Counted from the stretch's first letter, positions 1 through 12,032 are shown. The stretch: DNA of 64,000 bases from Mariannaea sp. PMI_226 (GCA_024336345.1 JANFOG010000002.1:2418001-2482000), one strand, 5' to 3'. Notes: generated by a model from the letters alone, not told the origin. Made by a program: numbers and translations.

Positions 1-380
1 CATCTTCGTCATTGCAGGCTTCGAATTTTTCAACCGCAAAAAGAACATTTAAAACGAACCCACCTTGAGCAAAACTCCGGTCTTGATATTGCGTATTCAC
101 ACGCACACAAACATAAACACACCAGTGGTTACTCCCAGACACCTTAATAAGCGAGTAGTCTGTATATCCTCAGCCTTCTGCGTCTTCCTTCAGCAAGATA
201 ACCTGCCTCATAATGGATATGACTATTAAACTAAAGTCGACCATCTGTCCAAGACTTTGCATGCTTGGTACAAAGTGTCACTACTGCTTCGCCAACGGCC
301 ACCAGGATAATTTGATGAATAATGGTCTCACACCGATTACCAAACGATCATGCGAAAGAAGTTAATGTTTAATTAATGGA

Positions 381-410
381 ATCTCTCTATCTCTCTCTCT
401 ATCTTCTCTC
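381..410. repeat. CT-rich microsatellite
   Basis: Imperfect CT dinucleotide run (ATCTCTCTATCTCTCTCTCT followed by a degraded tail) in intergenic DNA. Confidence 0.9.
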
Positions 411-1469
411 ATTTTATTTCTCTTTTAATGGGAGAGAAACTCTGCATAAATATATGCAACAGGCTTTCCCTCGGTTTGTTTACGATATTAGCATCCGAGA
501 CGCCCAGATGAAGATCATGAAAAGAGCCATGCCGTAATGTATATTCAGTTAATCAATAATTTAATCCAGACTCGCGATGTCCATGCATTATTCTCTCATT
601 GCTGTCACAGAAAGATGATTTGTTGGTAAAAAGACCATGTGTGTCCAACACTTCATACAAGTAGACGGCAGGTAAAATGTCCCCTCTTGATTTGGCCAAC
701 ACAATCCCCTACTCCTCTGAGAGAATGTCCTCCCCACGACGCCGTCGAGCCCAGCCACAAGTCGAGCAAAGCCAGAATGCCGAAGTCGATTCAAGTCTTT
801 TCATAATAGAGAAACGGGGTGGACATATCCACCCAATTTGGCCAGTAATTTGGCCAGTTTTCAGCGCTGTTTCGCACCTAATCCACCTCCCAGGCACTCG
901 CAACCTCCCGCTGCAGGTTCCACCACACGGTTCGTTGTAGTAAGTTGCGGTACACATTGTAGAGGACGCTTTGAAGTATGTAGAGTAATAAACCGGTGGT
1001 TTGCAGATAACAATTCAAATTCGGCAATATGATTGGTATGTATCGATGCTAGGGAGGTGGTCGACGCTCATATTTCAGCTTGACATGAAGCTGCGTAGGC
1101 TGGCGATTTTATATTCCTCAAAACAAGCGAACCAGTCGTTAAGAGAAGATAGAGTCAACAATACTGTGCACACCTATTGTCAAGTTAAAAAAAGAATAAG
1201 CTGCTATTGCGTGGTACTCTTTGCCTCTTCTCTTTGTTATCAAATGCAAGGCTCTCATATGATACTAGCGTTATTCAAAGGAACAAAATAGTCAACAATC
1301 CATGCCATCAGTTATGTTCTGTTATTTGTGAACAATTAAGCAAACCGGATGACAAGGAAAGCATGTTATTTCACGGTACGACTTTTGCTGTTCGTTTGTG
1401 ATGGTGGCACTAATTTCTTTGTTCGCTGATTCGCCACCTATCGTTCGCAAGCAATGAAAAGCAAGTGTT

Positions 1470-1490
1470 TCTATTCTATTCTATTCTATT
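1470..1490. repeat. TATTC pentanucleotide repeat
   Basis: About four tandem copies of CTATT/TATTC, upstream of the first gene in its probable promoter. Confidence 0.9.
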
Positions 1491-1792
1491 CATCCTCTAT
1501 TGGACTCACGTTTTCGTGTGCCACTTGGGGCCCAGGTGTGAGCAACAGCAACAGCAGCCCTTCTTTCTTCCTCCTCCATCCACCACAGCATCTTCTACCC
1601 CCTTCCTCCGTCACACACACAATTACTGATTCGAAGTTTCACGTCTTCACACCGACAATCACTCTTCTTCAAATATATTTTCTCTCAGGACATATAACTC
1701 TTTTCTCTTTCTCCATAACACATCACGCATCTGGTGGAGTTGACAACAATCGCATACATCCCTTCGCCCCTAAATCTCTGAAACCCTCTACA

Positions 1793-3360
1793 ATGGCTTC
1801 GTCAACTCCCAATGGTCAAAAGATCAAACTCAAGATCAACCCCACCGCATCTAGTGCCACTACGAGGGGAGAGTCGACGGATGCGCCATCGCTTTACTCG
1901 CAGCAGACTTCAACCGCCCCCTCTCGCAAGAGGGAAATGAGCGGCGATGCGTCCTAGAGCGACCATCATGCTAGCTCTTCCTCTAGCGACGAGTCCATTG
2001 TGTCAGCTCGCAAAGGTCGCCGTGGCCTTAAGCGACCTTCAGATTCCGGTCCAGTCCCAACCAGTCCCCTATTCAAGAAACCTCGAACACCAGAGTCCAG
2101 CAGCCCTAAGGCAGTAGCGGCCAAACTCGGCCCTGTCGCCCAACAGGTACAGGACCTCGAGGACGCCAACCGTATTCTACTCGAAGAAGTCGCGCAGCTC
2201 AAGGAAACAATTAAGCATCAGCACGAAGACCAGCTTCGTCAACAACATCAGCGAGAAGACCAGCTTCGTCTACAGCGTGAGCGTCAACTCGAACAAAAGC
2301 TCGAGCAGCAACTTGAGCAGCAACTCGAGCAGAGCCAGAACATAGCCCAGCCGTCTAGCGGCGAAAGAGCGTCGACAGTCGAATCTTCAATCAGTCAGGA
2401 CGATATTGCCAGCCTCATGGAGCAACTTAAATCGTGTCGAGCTGACAACAAGGAGCTGACAAAAGCAGTTTTTGAGATGTCGACACAGCTTAGAGCAAGC
2501 AAAGGCATATTTGAAAAGGTCTCAGACGACGTCATCAATCAAAAATGGAACTTCCTTAATTGTGAGTTGGAGCAACTCGTTATTCAAGTTCTCACCGATG
2601 ATCCCAAAGGGAAAACTCGACGTGGTAGGTCTACACACGTTGATGAATTTAATGATCTCAGAGCTCGCTGTCGTCGCGATCCGCCCATCCAGAGATACTG
2701 GCTTCAGTATTTCATCTGGAAGCGGATCTATGAAGAGATCTTCATGAAGGGGGCGGGTGCCTGGGGCCTTTACATAGGCCCAGTATTCGAGCAGTTTTAC
2801 CAGCTGGTTACATGTATGTTGTGACATTATTCGGTTTGGTTGTGTATTTATGTTTTTGTGCTAACTACCGTATGCTAGCGCCCCATGGTATCGAACAGGT
2901 AGAGGAAGACATGCATGTCTTGAGCGTTTCAAAGTGTCGACAGGCTCACATCCTGACTAAGTACCTCGACGAGGATGACGAGGATGACGAATATCTAGAC
3001 ATGGTTCTCAACGAGCTTGAGAATGAGCTCTTGGTTTTCACCACACTGGATCAAGAAGGTGACCTCCACATTGGCCTCAAGAAAATCTTCAAGCTCGCGC
3101 TCGAGCTCCAGGTCATCTTCATGGAATCCAGGGCATTCTTTGTCCCCAGTCTGGTTCCTCGAGGAACGATTGAACTGGATGAGGAGACAATGGACATTCA
3201 GCGCCACGGTAAAGACCAGGGGAAGTATCAACTTATTCCTGTCTCACCGATGATCCAGAAAATTGGAAGCTCCAGTGGATGGGATTTTCACCGCCGAGTC
3301 TTCATGTTCAAGGCCAGAGTTGTTGTGCACTATCTTGATGAGAAAAGCAACCATCGTTGA
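1793..3360 (+). pseudogene. Coiled-coil protein gene of unknown function, interrupted by an in-frame TAG
   Basis: Two exons (1793-2813 and 2879-3360) joined over a 65-bp intron (donor GTATGT, branch GCTAAC, acceptor CTAG) would encode about 500 residues. An in-frame TAG at 1955-1957 (codon 55) stops the frame, and the same frame then stays open for about 285 codons up to the intron. The start ATG at 1793 opens MASSTPNGQKIKLKINP. Before the stop the protein is Ser/Thr-rich; after it come an SSSSSDES-type acidic patch, a basic stretch, a Gln/Glu-rich coiled coil (about residues 120-200, with QLEQ repeats) and a globular C-terminal half. I do not recognise the family. No plausible intron removes the TAG: local GTs are poor donors, and the one next to the stop would give an intron of about 24 bp. 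It may be a recent nonsense allele, a decaying gene, a sequence error or readthrough. Translation could also restart downstream. Confidence 0.6.
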
Positions 3361-4135
3361 AGAGGATATCGTGTTGTGGTTTTCATATCGACACACAAGG
3401 GGGAGGGAGTATTCCGCGTGAAAGTTGTGATTATGATCAGTCAATCAGTGGCTATCAGTTTTCAGCATCGTGGAGGTCAGTATATAGGACAGTTCAATGG
3501 CCCATGGTCATGCATCAAAGAGAGTCTGGAAGGTGTGGGAATACAAAAGTAATGCAAAGTCAGCCTGTTATGTTCGTCCAAGGTACCTGGTTCAAGTGAA
3601 CAAGGACAAAACTAAATTGATCACGATTAAAGTAGATCTAGCACAGAGGTTGTTGACTAATAAGTACGGTCCTCTTTTCAGCTTTTGTTCCTAATATCTG
3701 ATAATGTTGCCTGATAGGTGCCGTGCCTTGATACCCTGGAAGCTAAGGGTTGCATTATTCCACTGTGCACAAATAAAAGTACCACCATGTTCCTTCAATA
3801 CTTCCATACTTACCTCATGACCTCAAAGGGTAGGTGGGGGTGGCTAGTGTGGTGGGAGTGGCTCGTGCGAAGTCGGGAGGGGAATGTGGACAAACATGGA
3901 GCTTTTCGGAAAGGGCACTCATTCACTCGGGTACAGAACTTTGCGTTGGGGAAGAGACAAGGTAGGTGAGTTTGCATGTATATGTATATAGGCCAATTAT
4001 TACAGTGCCATAAGGTACCAGGTACCGTATACTATGTAAATAGTGCTGTAGTGTTTCAAAGGGGGGAATAAAAATATCTAGACAGTCAGTCCCCTCCTCA
4101 AGCAGCAGTCAGTCAGATAGGTACACTGCACACCT

Positions 4136-4142
4136 TGACTCA
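4136..4142 (+). promoter_or_regulatory. Gcn4/CPC-1 (or Bas1)-type site TGACTCA upstream of ADE13
   Basis: An exact TGACTCA lies 405 bp before the ADE13 start codon. In yeast, purine biosynthesis genes are activated through TGACTC elements by Bas1/Bas2 and by Gcn4, and the filamentous-fungus Gcn4 counterpart CPC-1 recognises the same palindrome. That it works here is inference from position and gene identity; a 7-bp word can also arise by chance. Confidence 0.4.
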
Positions 4143-4306
4143 AAAACAAACAAGAACGAGGCTCACTTCGAAGCAATTGACACAGAAGCTGGGGATTGAA
4201 ACCAAGGATAAACATTTCATAGACTACACACCGACACACATCCAATTCAAGTTTTTGACTTCAAATCACCTTATGTAAGACAGACAACAAACAACTTTAT
4301 CCACCA

Positions 4307-4338
4307 GTCCCGTCCCCGTCCCCGTCCCCGTCCCCGTC
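4307..4338. repeat. GTCCCC hexanucleotide tandem repeat
   Basis: About five near-perfect copies of CGTCCC/GTCCCC, 210-240 bp before the ADE13 start codon. Copy number is likely polymorphic. Confidence 0.9.
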
Positions 4339-4546
4339 CACAGCCGCATTCGCACCCGCAAGCCGCAGTAGCAGTACACTAAACAACGCCTGCAGGGAAT
4401 TAATCGGGCGGGCAGCCATAAAATTTTCGCGCAACTTTATGTATGATCCAGATAAGTTGCTCTGAGCATCACTTCCTTCACTTGCTTCCTCTACTACACA
4501 CCACAAGAGTACACACCAAAGAGACGCTCAATTACCGCTTCCCAAC

Positions 4547-7392
4547 ATGGCCGAACAATCTCAGGATACCCAGGCCCAGATCCAAGAGCTGCAGAAGCAG
4601 ATTGAGCAGCTCAAGGCCCAGACCCCTCAGAAGAGCCCCTACGATGTCTACCAGACCTCCCTGACAAGCCGCTACTGTAGCGCTGAGATGACCCAACTCT
4701 TCAGCCAAAGATCGAGGCACTCTATCTGGCGCAAGCTCTGGCTTGGTCTCGCCGAGGCTGAGCACGAGCTGGGAATCGATGTCATCACTCCTCAGGCTCT
4801 GGACGAGATGAGAGTTCACCTTACGGTGACTGACGAGGACTTTGAGGCCGCTCGTATCGAGGAAAAGATCAGACGTCATGTAAGTCAATCAACATAAGTG
4901 AACGTGATTGTTTTTTTTCTTTTTCATCTTCTTCACATCTCTCATTTCTATATCCCCTTTATTATAATAATTCGTCGCGCTAATATGGTTCTTCATAGGA
5001 CGTCATGGCTGTAAGCCTTTCTTGATCATGTCATGTTCTACACACCAATTAACATCCAACACAGCACGTCCACGCCTTTGGCCTCGTTGCCCCAGCTGCC
5101 GCTGGTGTGGTGCATTATGGAGCTACATCGTGTTTTGTAACTGACAATGCGGAGCTCATCATGATGCGAGATGCGCTTGACATGTTGACCAAGAGACTCT
5201 CCAAGGTCATCTCAAACCTCAAGAACTTCGCTCTCCAGTGGAAAGGTAATGAAATCAACATATCTCTCTCTACCTTGCCTAAACCCCAACATGGTTGGAA
5301 GAGACATTGATTGCTGACTGCTATCAATTGAACAGCGGAACCAACTTTGGCCTATACCCATCTTCAGAGCGCTCAGTAGGTCCTTTCCTGTCCCTTCTTG
5401 TCTCTTCTCTTATGTTGAGGAGCAATCTAAACACCCAATATCCTTTTCCTCCAGCTCGCTCCGATTTCAGGCTCGTCACTAACAATTGTCGTAGGCCAAT
5501 TACTGTTGGACGCCGTGGTAAGTCTCTAAGTCACCAAAGCCACTCACCCAGTCAGGAATAATTAGCTTCTAACTAGAACAGCGGCCCAATGGCTCCAGGA
5601 TTTGACTTTCGACTTGGAAGCTCTCGAGACTGTTCGTAACAACCTCAAGTTCCGAGGTGCACAGGGTACGTCTAGAACCAACTAGTGCAGAACCTGACCA
5701 GCGCCATGGCTTCAAGGGGATTCATCATGCTCAGTCACTTATGTTATGCAAATAGGAACCACCGGCACACAGGCTTCCTTCCTCGAGATGTAGGCTTATT
5801 TCTATCTATGGCATCGGATACGCATGCCAGACCCGAGTCAGAAGTTGCTTTACTAATTACCGAGTTCACAGTTTCGGAGGCGATCATGAGAAGTGTGACA
5901 AGCTGAACGAGCTGCTTTGCAAGAAGTTCGGTTTCCCCGCATGCTATGTACGTTCTCTAACTCAATCTGCCTCCTCTCTCCAATTTTTTTTTTTTCTCAA
6001 AAGTTGATGGCATTCCCTTCCTGTCACTTTTCCAATACCGTTGTTGCTTTTCAGAAAAACAGCAGTTTGCTGACTCTGTCTTTCTTTTTTTAGGACATCT
6101 CTACCCAGACATAGTGAGTTGCTTTCCGACCAACGGCAGACTTCCCTCGCAAGCAAAGTCTCATACTAACTTGACGGAAAAGCACTCGCAAGGTTGACCT
6201 CGTCGTTGCCCAGGCAGTGGCTGGCCTTGGAGCTTCCGCTCACAAGATGGCCAATGATATTAGACTGCTCAGCAACTTCAAGGAGGTTGAGGAACCCATT
6301 GAGGCTAAGCAGATCGGTTCTTCGGCCATGGCCTTCAAGCGCAACCCCGTAAGTGCCTTTTTATTTCAATTTTCGATTTCAGCCGGATCTTTAGCATCTT
6401 TGGCTTAATCATGTGTTACCTACTCTTCTGAAAGGTTACCATTGCTGTTAATATTGCTAACCCTTCCCCTTTCTCGTATAGATGAGAAGCGAGAGAATCT
6501 GCTCCTTGTCGCGTGCCCTCATGGCCAAGCCAGCCTCATTTGCCAATACACTGTCTACTCAGTGGATGGAAAGGACGCTCGACGACTCTGCGATCCGACG
6601 TAAGTGTTGTTGTTTTTTTTTTGGCACTTTGGGACTTTCAATTGAGCAATATGATCGAAAGGAGCCTGATCGTAGTCTTCTCCCCAACCTGTTGTCAAGT
6701 GAATATCGAGGAACTTATGGCTAACGGCAACAGGAATGGATATTCCCGAGATGATGCTGCTCGCAGAGGCCGTTCTCATCGGATTGGATAACGTTACGGA
6801 TGGCCTCGTTGTCTACCCTGCACGAATTCGAAGCAGATTCCTCGAGGAGTTGCCGTTTATGGTGACTGAGGCGGTAAGCACTCCAAGTTTCCTGAGACCC
6901 GGTCCCTCCCTCTCCACAATGGAGGAGGGCCAATTTATTCAATTAACACTGTGCTAATAACATGTAGATCATTATGAAGCTCGTGGCCAAGGGCGGTTCA
7001 AGACAGGAGTAAGTTGTGATTCAAAAACAATATTAACCAGTCAGTACTAAATGAATTAGGGCACACGAGGAGATCCGAGTTCTCTCCCGTGAAGCTGCAA
7101 CCGTTGTGAAGATGGAGGTAAGATGGTCTTTTCCCTAACATGCATGTGCTCGTAACTCATCAAATATGGCATTTAGGGCAAGCCGAATGACCTCATCGAG
7201 CGCATTCGCAAGGCTGAGTTTTTCAAGCCCATCTGGGACGAGCTCGACTCTATGATGAAGCCTGAGCTGTACGTCGGCCGTAGTGTCGAGATCGTCGAGA
7301 GATACTGCGGTGCTGGTGGTCCCGTGGAGAAGGTGCTTGCGCCATACGAGCAGCATCTTGCTAAGTCGACCACTGCGCAGCTGAACGTTTGA
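4547..7392 (+). CDS. ADE13: Adenylosuccinate lyase (purine biosynthesis)
   Basis: Cleaves SAICAR to AICAR, and adenylosuccinate to AMP, in de novo purine synthesis; a cytosolic homotetramer in known relatives. Fifteen exons join to 513 residues: 4547-4879, 4999-5010, 5065-5245, 5336-5375, 5495-5517, 5582-5665, 5756-5789, 5872-5947, 6094-6113, 6183-6348, 6482-6599, 6734-6873, 6968-7008, 7060-7117 and 7177-7392. Visible hallmarks are [23 protein letters not shown], the catalytic-His segment THLQSAQ (His about 184), GTTGTQASF and the fumarate-lyase signature [11 protein letters not shown] (about 313-323, with the catalytic serine loop). The C-terminus ends QLNV, close to the yeast KLNV ending. 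A short predicted coiled coil precedes the catalytic domain, making it about 30 residues longer than the yeast enzyme. Fourteen introns is high for a filamentous fungus, and exons of 12, 20, 23 and 34 nt need precise splicing. Convergent with ERJ5. Confidence 0.96.
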
Positions 7393-7907
7393 GCTGGGCT
7401 AGTTGCACATGTTCGTTATTGCAGACAAGCGATAAAAAGGAAAAGGTGGTGATGTGTTGGTTGATCGGCAGTTCGAAAAAAAAATTGACAATGAAAAGGG
7501 ATGAAATATGAGGGCTATCATGCCCATCGCTAGTTTAGATACGATGAGTTCCAACATGCTACGAGAAAACTACTGTTCCGGGCCCAAGACTGATCGCACC
7601 CAGAACGGGTGGTTAAGCCCTCATGTATCAGGTTCATTTCAGGACTCGAGAACGACTTTTAATGTCACCTTTATCCGGGAATTTGTAGAGTCAGGTAGAG
7701 CGAGAGTATTGCCAGACACCCCCAAAAGAAAAGGCAACGGCATCTGTTGCCAGATACGTCGGGCGGTCCCAACAGGACTTTCTCTATTCAAATGTGTAGT
7801 GACATAGCAATAAGAAAGTTCTATCATCAAATCGCGATCCAGCATCCTAATCTATCCGTCTCTCCTTTCTTTTCTTTTCTTTTCTTTTTGGTCCCCCCCT
7901 ACCCTTT
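7393..7907. other. Convergent intergenic spacer between ADE13 and ERJ5
   Basis: A 515-bp spacer between two stop codons, so it holds the 3' ends of both transcripts. A TTTTC-repeat pyrimidine run lies near 7866-7890. I see no coding region. Confidence 0.7.
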
Positions 7908-9305
7908 TTATTTCTTCTTTCCCTTTCTCTTGTTGGCCTTGCCTCCCTGTTGAGCCCCAGTCGACTTGACCTTGCCAAGCGAATCGGTACTCTTGTCGAG
8001 CATCTCAAAGCCTTCGCTCGCAGAGTCAGTGCTAGGGGTGCGTTGGGGAACGTCCGATTCCTCATCCTCGGCAGGGATTTCGATCTCAAGATCTTCGGGC
8101 TTCTTGGGGAGGAAGCGACCAACAGTCAGATTGAAGAACCAGAAGGGAGCACGGATCACAGCAGTATCCTTGAAGGTGGGCTGGACCAGCTCGTTGGGCT
8201 ACAGACGTGTTAGCATTCTTTTCCTTCTTTGAGCACAAGGAAATGTGTGAGGCGTTTTTTTTTTGGAAAAGCTTACGTCGAGGAGGAATTCATTGACGTT
8301 TCCTTCTTCATCTTCTTCCTCCAGATACACGTCTCCGAGAGAGTCGACAACAAGGATCTTACCGTTCTCGGCGACAACCCTCTTTCGTGCTCCGGATGGT
8401 CCTGTGGGGGTAGCTGAGTCCTCCTGGGGGGCGGTCTGCGCCTTACGGGCCCTCCTTGGTGCAGGCTTTGCTCCCTCTCGCTTGGTCTCCTTCTCTTGCA
8501 TTCTCCTCTGTCTCCGATTCATTGCCAGGGGAGGGCCATCCTCCTCATCAGACGGGGTAGCGCGAGCGGGAGCCGGGGCTGGAGCAGCATTGACACCGGG
8601 GATGTTGAAACCTGAACCCCAGGCGGTCTCACGAGCAAACTTGATGTAGCGCTCAACGAACTCCTTTTGACGCTTCCAGCTCATGTACATGATAAAGTAG
8701 TGGATTCCTCCACCAACGGTGAGGAACAGTCCAACCAGGACAGTTCCCAAGCCAGGGCGATAACGGTTGTAGTAGTAGTCAGTGCCCTTCCACAGGGGGA
8801 AGCCATGGCTGAGGAAATAGTCGTATCGGTCACGCTCGGGGCCTCGTAGGATGTTGACAATGAGAGAGAGACGAGCCTGGGCCTCGCTGGCCTTCTTGAC
8901 AGCAGTCTTGATTTCGGAAGGGGAAAGGGTCTTGATATTGACGCCGGACTTGATCTGCTTGGAGCGTTGGGTTCGGAGCTTCTGCTTCACTTTATCGGGA
9001 TGGAGGGAAAGGGACTTCTTGCGATAGGCCTTGGTGACGTCGTCGATGGAGGCAGAATTCTTGACCCCGAGGATGTCATAGAATGTCGCGGACGAGTCCG
9101 TCTCGTGAGCCATAATTTCATCTCGAATGCGGAAGATTTCACGATCTGAACAAGGCAACGGGCTCATGTTAGTTTTGCGGCCAAAGGGGTGTTTGTTTCC
9201 GTTGCTCATGGGTAGTAGCTGCGAGACATTACCTTCTTTGCTCCATGCTGCCGTCAAGGGACTCAGCAGGGCCAGAAGCCCAACAGAAAGGTAGGAGAGC
9301 TTCAT
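7908..9305 (-). CDS. ERJ5: ER membrane J-protein (DnaJ/Hsp40), Erj5 family
   Basis: A co-chaperone that stimulates the ER-lumen Hsp70 (Kar2/BiP). Three exons on the minus strand (9233-9305, 8277-9145, 7908-8198) give 410 residues. The N-terminus MKLSYLSVGLLALLSPLTAA is a clear signal peptide. A J domain follows (about residues 45-135) with the HPD motif in SLHPDKV and an insertion after it. One or two membrane segments around LGTVLVGLFLTVGGGIHYF lie near residue 185. The C-terminal half is charged and Pro/Ala-rich, with an acidic patch EEEDEEG and a Lys-rich end KRKGKKK. Both introns have good signals (GTAATG with branch ACTAAC; GTAAGC with acceptor TGTAG). J-domain placement, signal peptide and tail match fungal Erj5. 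A generic DnaJ assignment is the fallback. Confidence 0.93.
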
Positions 9306-11960
9306 ATTTGCATATTCCGTCAATCGAAAATGACAGCTCGACGTCGGGTGAGGTTTGCGACAGGAGTAGACGCGAAACACAACAGCACACACCCACAGAG
9401 AGAGTGAGAGTGAGAGAGACGGAGAAAAAAAAAAGAGCCAGTCAATGGCCACCGGGAGTATGGCAGAGTAAGGCGCTGTGGTCAAAGCGCAAAACCAATG
9501 GAGACTGTAGCCAATGGGTCAAGTCGAGCGTAAGCGAATCAGGGTCAGGTCAAGTCGCAGCTGTGTGCGGAAGACTTTTTGCAGACGTGCGACTTGGATA
9601 TCGTGGCCACATGTACGAAGCATCCGTAAATAGGCGTAGGCTTTATTCTTAGCTGCAAGGGGGGGGGCCAGCAGGGGGGCTTATTTTTCGCAGGCGGAGA
9701 GCTAAAATCAATCACCCTGACGCTTGGTCAGCCACAATAGATTGCTTCAGCCACATCTAAATTAATATGCACAGCAGAGGCGGAAAATCCCTGTGCAATA
9801 CCTACAGTACTTGCTTGCCATTGTAATCTGTATTCTGTACATCTGTACTCTTTACAGATTAATCTGTAGATGGAATTATTTTTAGATACACTGCGATTAA
9901 TTTCCTAGCTGGCTGGTCAACCCGATTTTACAAATAAGCTAGTGCATAAATGCAAGGTTTGACAGGGAATTTTCATAGTCAGGGGTTTATATGGTACTAG
10001 CATGGAAATGGAAACAGTAGTTTTATATGATAACAAAAACCTACTTGGTGAGGCTCAGTCTACTTTGTTACCACCTTGTCTTCTTCCCCTATTTACCCAT
10101 TGCCCACATGTCGCAATCTCTACTGTAACTACCTAATAATGAAAAGTTCGTCTATATACAGGGATCTACACGTCGGTTTTGTTACCATTTTCATATCCTA
10201 ATAAACTGTTCTCATTCAAAGTTAATTTAATTTTGCCCTTATATCAAGATTTACGGTATAGCATTACAAGGGGCCAGATTGCTCTGGAACATAGGTAAAA
10301 GAGCGCCCAATGGTAGTCTCCAGTATCTAACCGGAACATTGAACCCAATAAGCCAAGGCAGCTGAAGAAATAAGGCAACTGTGATGGCAGTCAAATCAAG
10401 TTCCAGCCTCTCTATTTACTCTGTGTTGAATGTGATGGAATGTAAGCATACCTCTAACACACATGAAGTAGACTGCCTTACCTTGTATTTATACCTTATC
10501 TTATATGCCAGCCTAGGTTTCGTGTGTAAAGTCACACAACCGATAACCGGACAACGCAAATAAACATACTTTCTAGTACATATAATATATTACTCATTAT
10601 ATACAACTTCGCATGGTTACTGATCCAGCCTCGATGAGGGTATTCAGCAATCCCATCCTGTACTTGTGGATACATAACGGCCTTCCTCATGCTTTTCGTA
10701 ATACCACCAGGCTCAAATTTGTATGTACGTAACTGAAAACCCTGTAAATAGGTACGTTAGAATCGGCAATGGCCAAGAGGAGGTGCAAGTAACAGCTCAT
10801 CCAACAACGTCAGGCATCGAGATTTCGAAACACAGCCTGAGTGTGCAGTAAAAGTACATGTTTGTACACACACATCCGGTTTCTACCATTGATCTCTTCC
10901 ATTTCCATATCTTCTCCCTCTCCAATAAAAGATATGTTCTCAAGTCAGTGTGTTGGGGGGGGGGGGGGGGGGGGGGGGGGAATGGCACACAATCGCCCGA
11001 GTCAAAAGTGGCAAAGTAGCTAAGAGAATCTGGACACATCCAGACGAATTCCTTGCCACGCAAGTCAGCAATAACTCGAGCATTTCGTTCGTCATAATGA
11101 GACATTTAGCTTCATTCTTGTTCTCACTTCTCATTCGCCTTCGAATATGGTGCACACTTGCTACTGAGCGCAGAGATATGCCACCGGGGACAAGTCTCGA
11201 AACCTACGAAGCATAGCTCATCAAGGCTGCCCGCTGAAAAGATCAGTGGCGTAAGAAATTCCAGCTAAGTTGTTGTCATCGAGCCTAGTGCAGTTGGGAA
11301 CCTTCCTTATCACAACCATCAATGACCCTTTTCGGGAGTTCGACCACTCCTCTGTATGAAAAGAGGGCTCACGCATACAATCAAATCGATGCAAGTTCTC
11401 CAAGCACTCGAACTCTTGAAATGGAGCGTCATCCCAGCAGGCTGCCTTCGAGGATATCTCCGGCTAACTTGTGAATAACACTCATCTGGACACTATCATC
11501 TAGGACCTGCAAACGAGAGCGATAGGCCAAGTGGTTACCTAGATGAGCCCGCTAGTCCGGGGTATAGTTTCCGCAGGAGGTGCAGACGATGACCAGGAAT
11601 GGTAAGTTTAGTATGACATATCTAGTCTAAATTGAGACCGTAAAAAAACTGTGTGTTGGTATTTGGGTAGGAGTTTGGGGACTGGCAACTACCTAAGTTG
11701 ATGTTATTCACGGGGAATGCCTATTGTTTGTTTTGCTTTGTGACTTGGGTTGCCCAGCATCAGGAAAAATTGCCAGACGCATTTGCACGTAGGAAATCCG
11801 ACAAAAAGTTTCCCTGCCGACGTTACAACATGATAAGAGTGATTGATGAGTGACCAAAACTGCCGAGAGACGAAAAGGATATTGCAAACAGGGCTGGGGT
11901 ACAAAAAGAAAAGATGAATAATGAACATCGAGTGAGAAGACGTCAAAAAAGAAAGATGGT
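9306..11960. other. Long intergenic region, no protein gene recognised
   Basis: Starts with the ERJ5 promoter (GA-rich near 9400-9430). From 9.65 kb on it is AT-rich, with scattered short frames that do not look like proteins. The most striking element is a 26-nt G homopolymer at 10955-10980. Words such as CTGTACTCT and ACAGATTAATCTGTAG near 9830-9870 form small imperfect palindromes. I see no transposon open frame. Confidence 0.6.
10955..10980 (+). repeat. G26 homopolymer
   Basis: An uninterrupted run of 26 G residues, between TGTT and AATGG. Length is likely unstable, and the run could form a G-quadruplex. Confidence 0.95.
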
Positions 11961-12032
11961 TAGCAATTGCACGTTTCGATCGTGCGACCTCCGGGTTATG
12001 AGCCCGGCGCGCTTCCACTGCGCCAAATTGCT
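11961..12032 (-). tRNA. Initiator tRNA-Met (CAT), copy 1
   Basis: A 72-nt gene that folds completely: acceptor AGCAATT/AATTGCT, D stem GCGC/GCGC, anticodon stem CCGGG/CCCGG with loop CTCATAA (anticodon CAT), T stem GCACG/CGTGC and discriminator A. It is the initiator rather than the elongator: the first pair is A1:U72, the T loop is ATCGAAA (A54 and A60 instead of T54 and Y60), and the anticodon stem has three G:C pairs next to the loop. No intron. A T-rich pol III terminator (TTTCTTTTTT) follows directly on the minus strand. Identical over all 72 nt to the copy at 12674. Confidence 0.97.

Larger units (their letters stand above)
1..1792. other. Intergenic region, no gene recognised
   Basis: I find no coding region of family-like character here on either strand. 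Open frames are under about 100 codons apart from a low-complexity 5' extension of the next gene's frame. The stretch holds a CT microsatellite near 381-410 and a TATTC pentanucleotide run near 1470-1490. The CT-rich segment at about 1560-1720 is typical of a fungal promoter or leader and probably belongs to the gene starting at 1793. Confidence 0.6.
3361..4546. other. Intergenic region: 3' flank of the first gene and ADE13 promoter
   Basis: No coding region is recognisable. The last 450 bp carry likely ADE13 control elements: a TGACTCA site at 4136-4142, a GTCCCC repeat at 4307-4338 and an AAAATTTT word at 4420-4427. The 3.6-4.0 kb part holds only short unsupported frames. Confidence 0.6.

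Noticed and set aside
10797..11105. Minus-strand frame with a poly-Pro block
   Set aside because: The Pro block is only the translation of the G26 run, and the rest is unlike a protein family.
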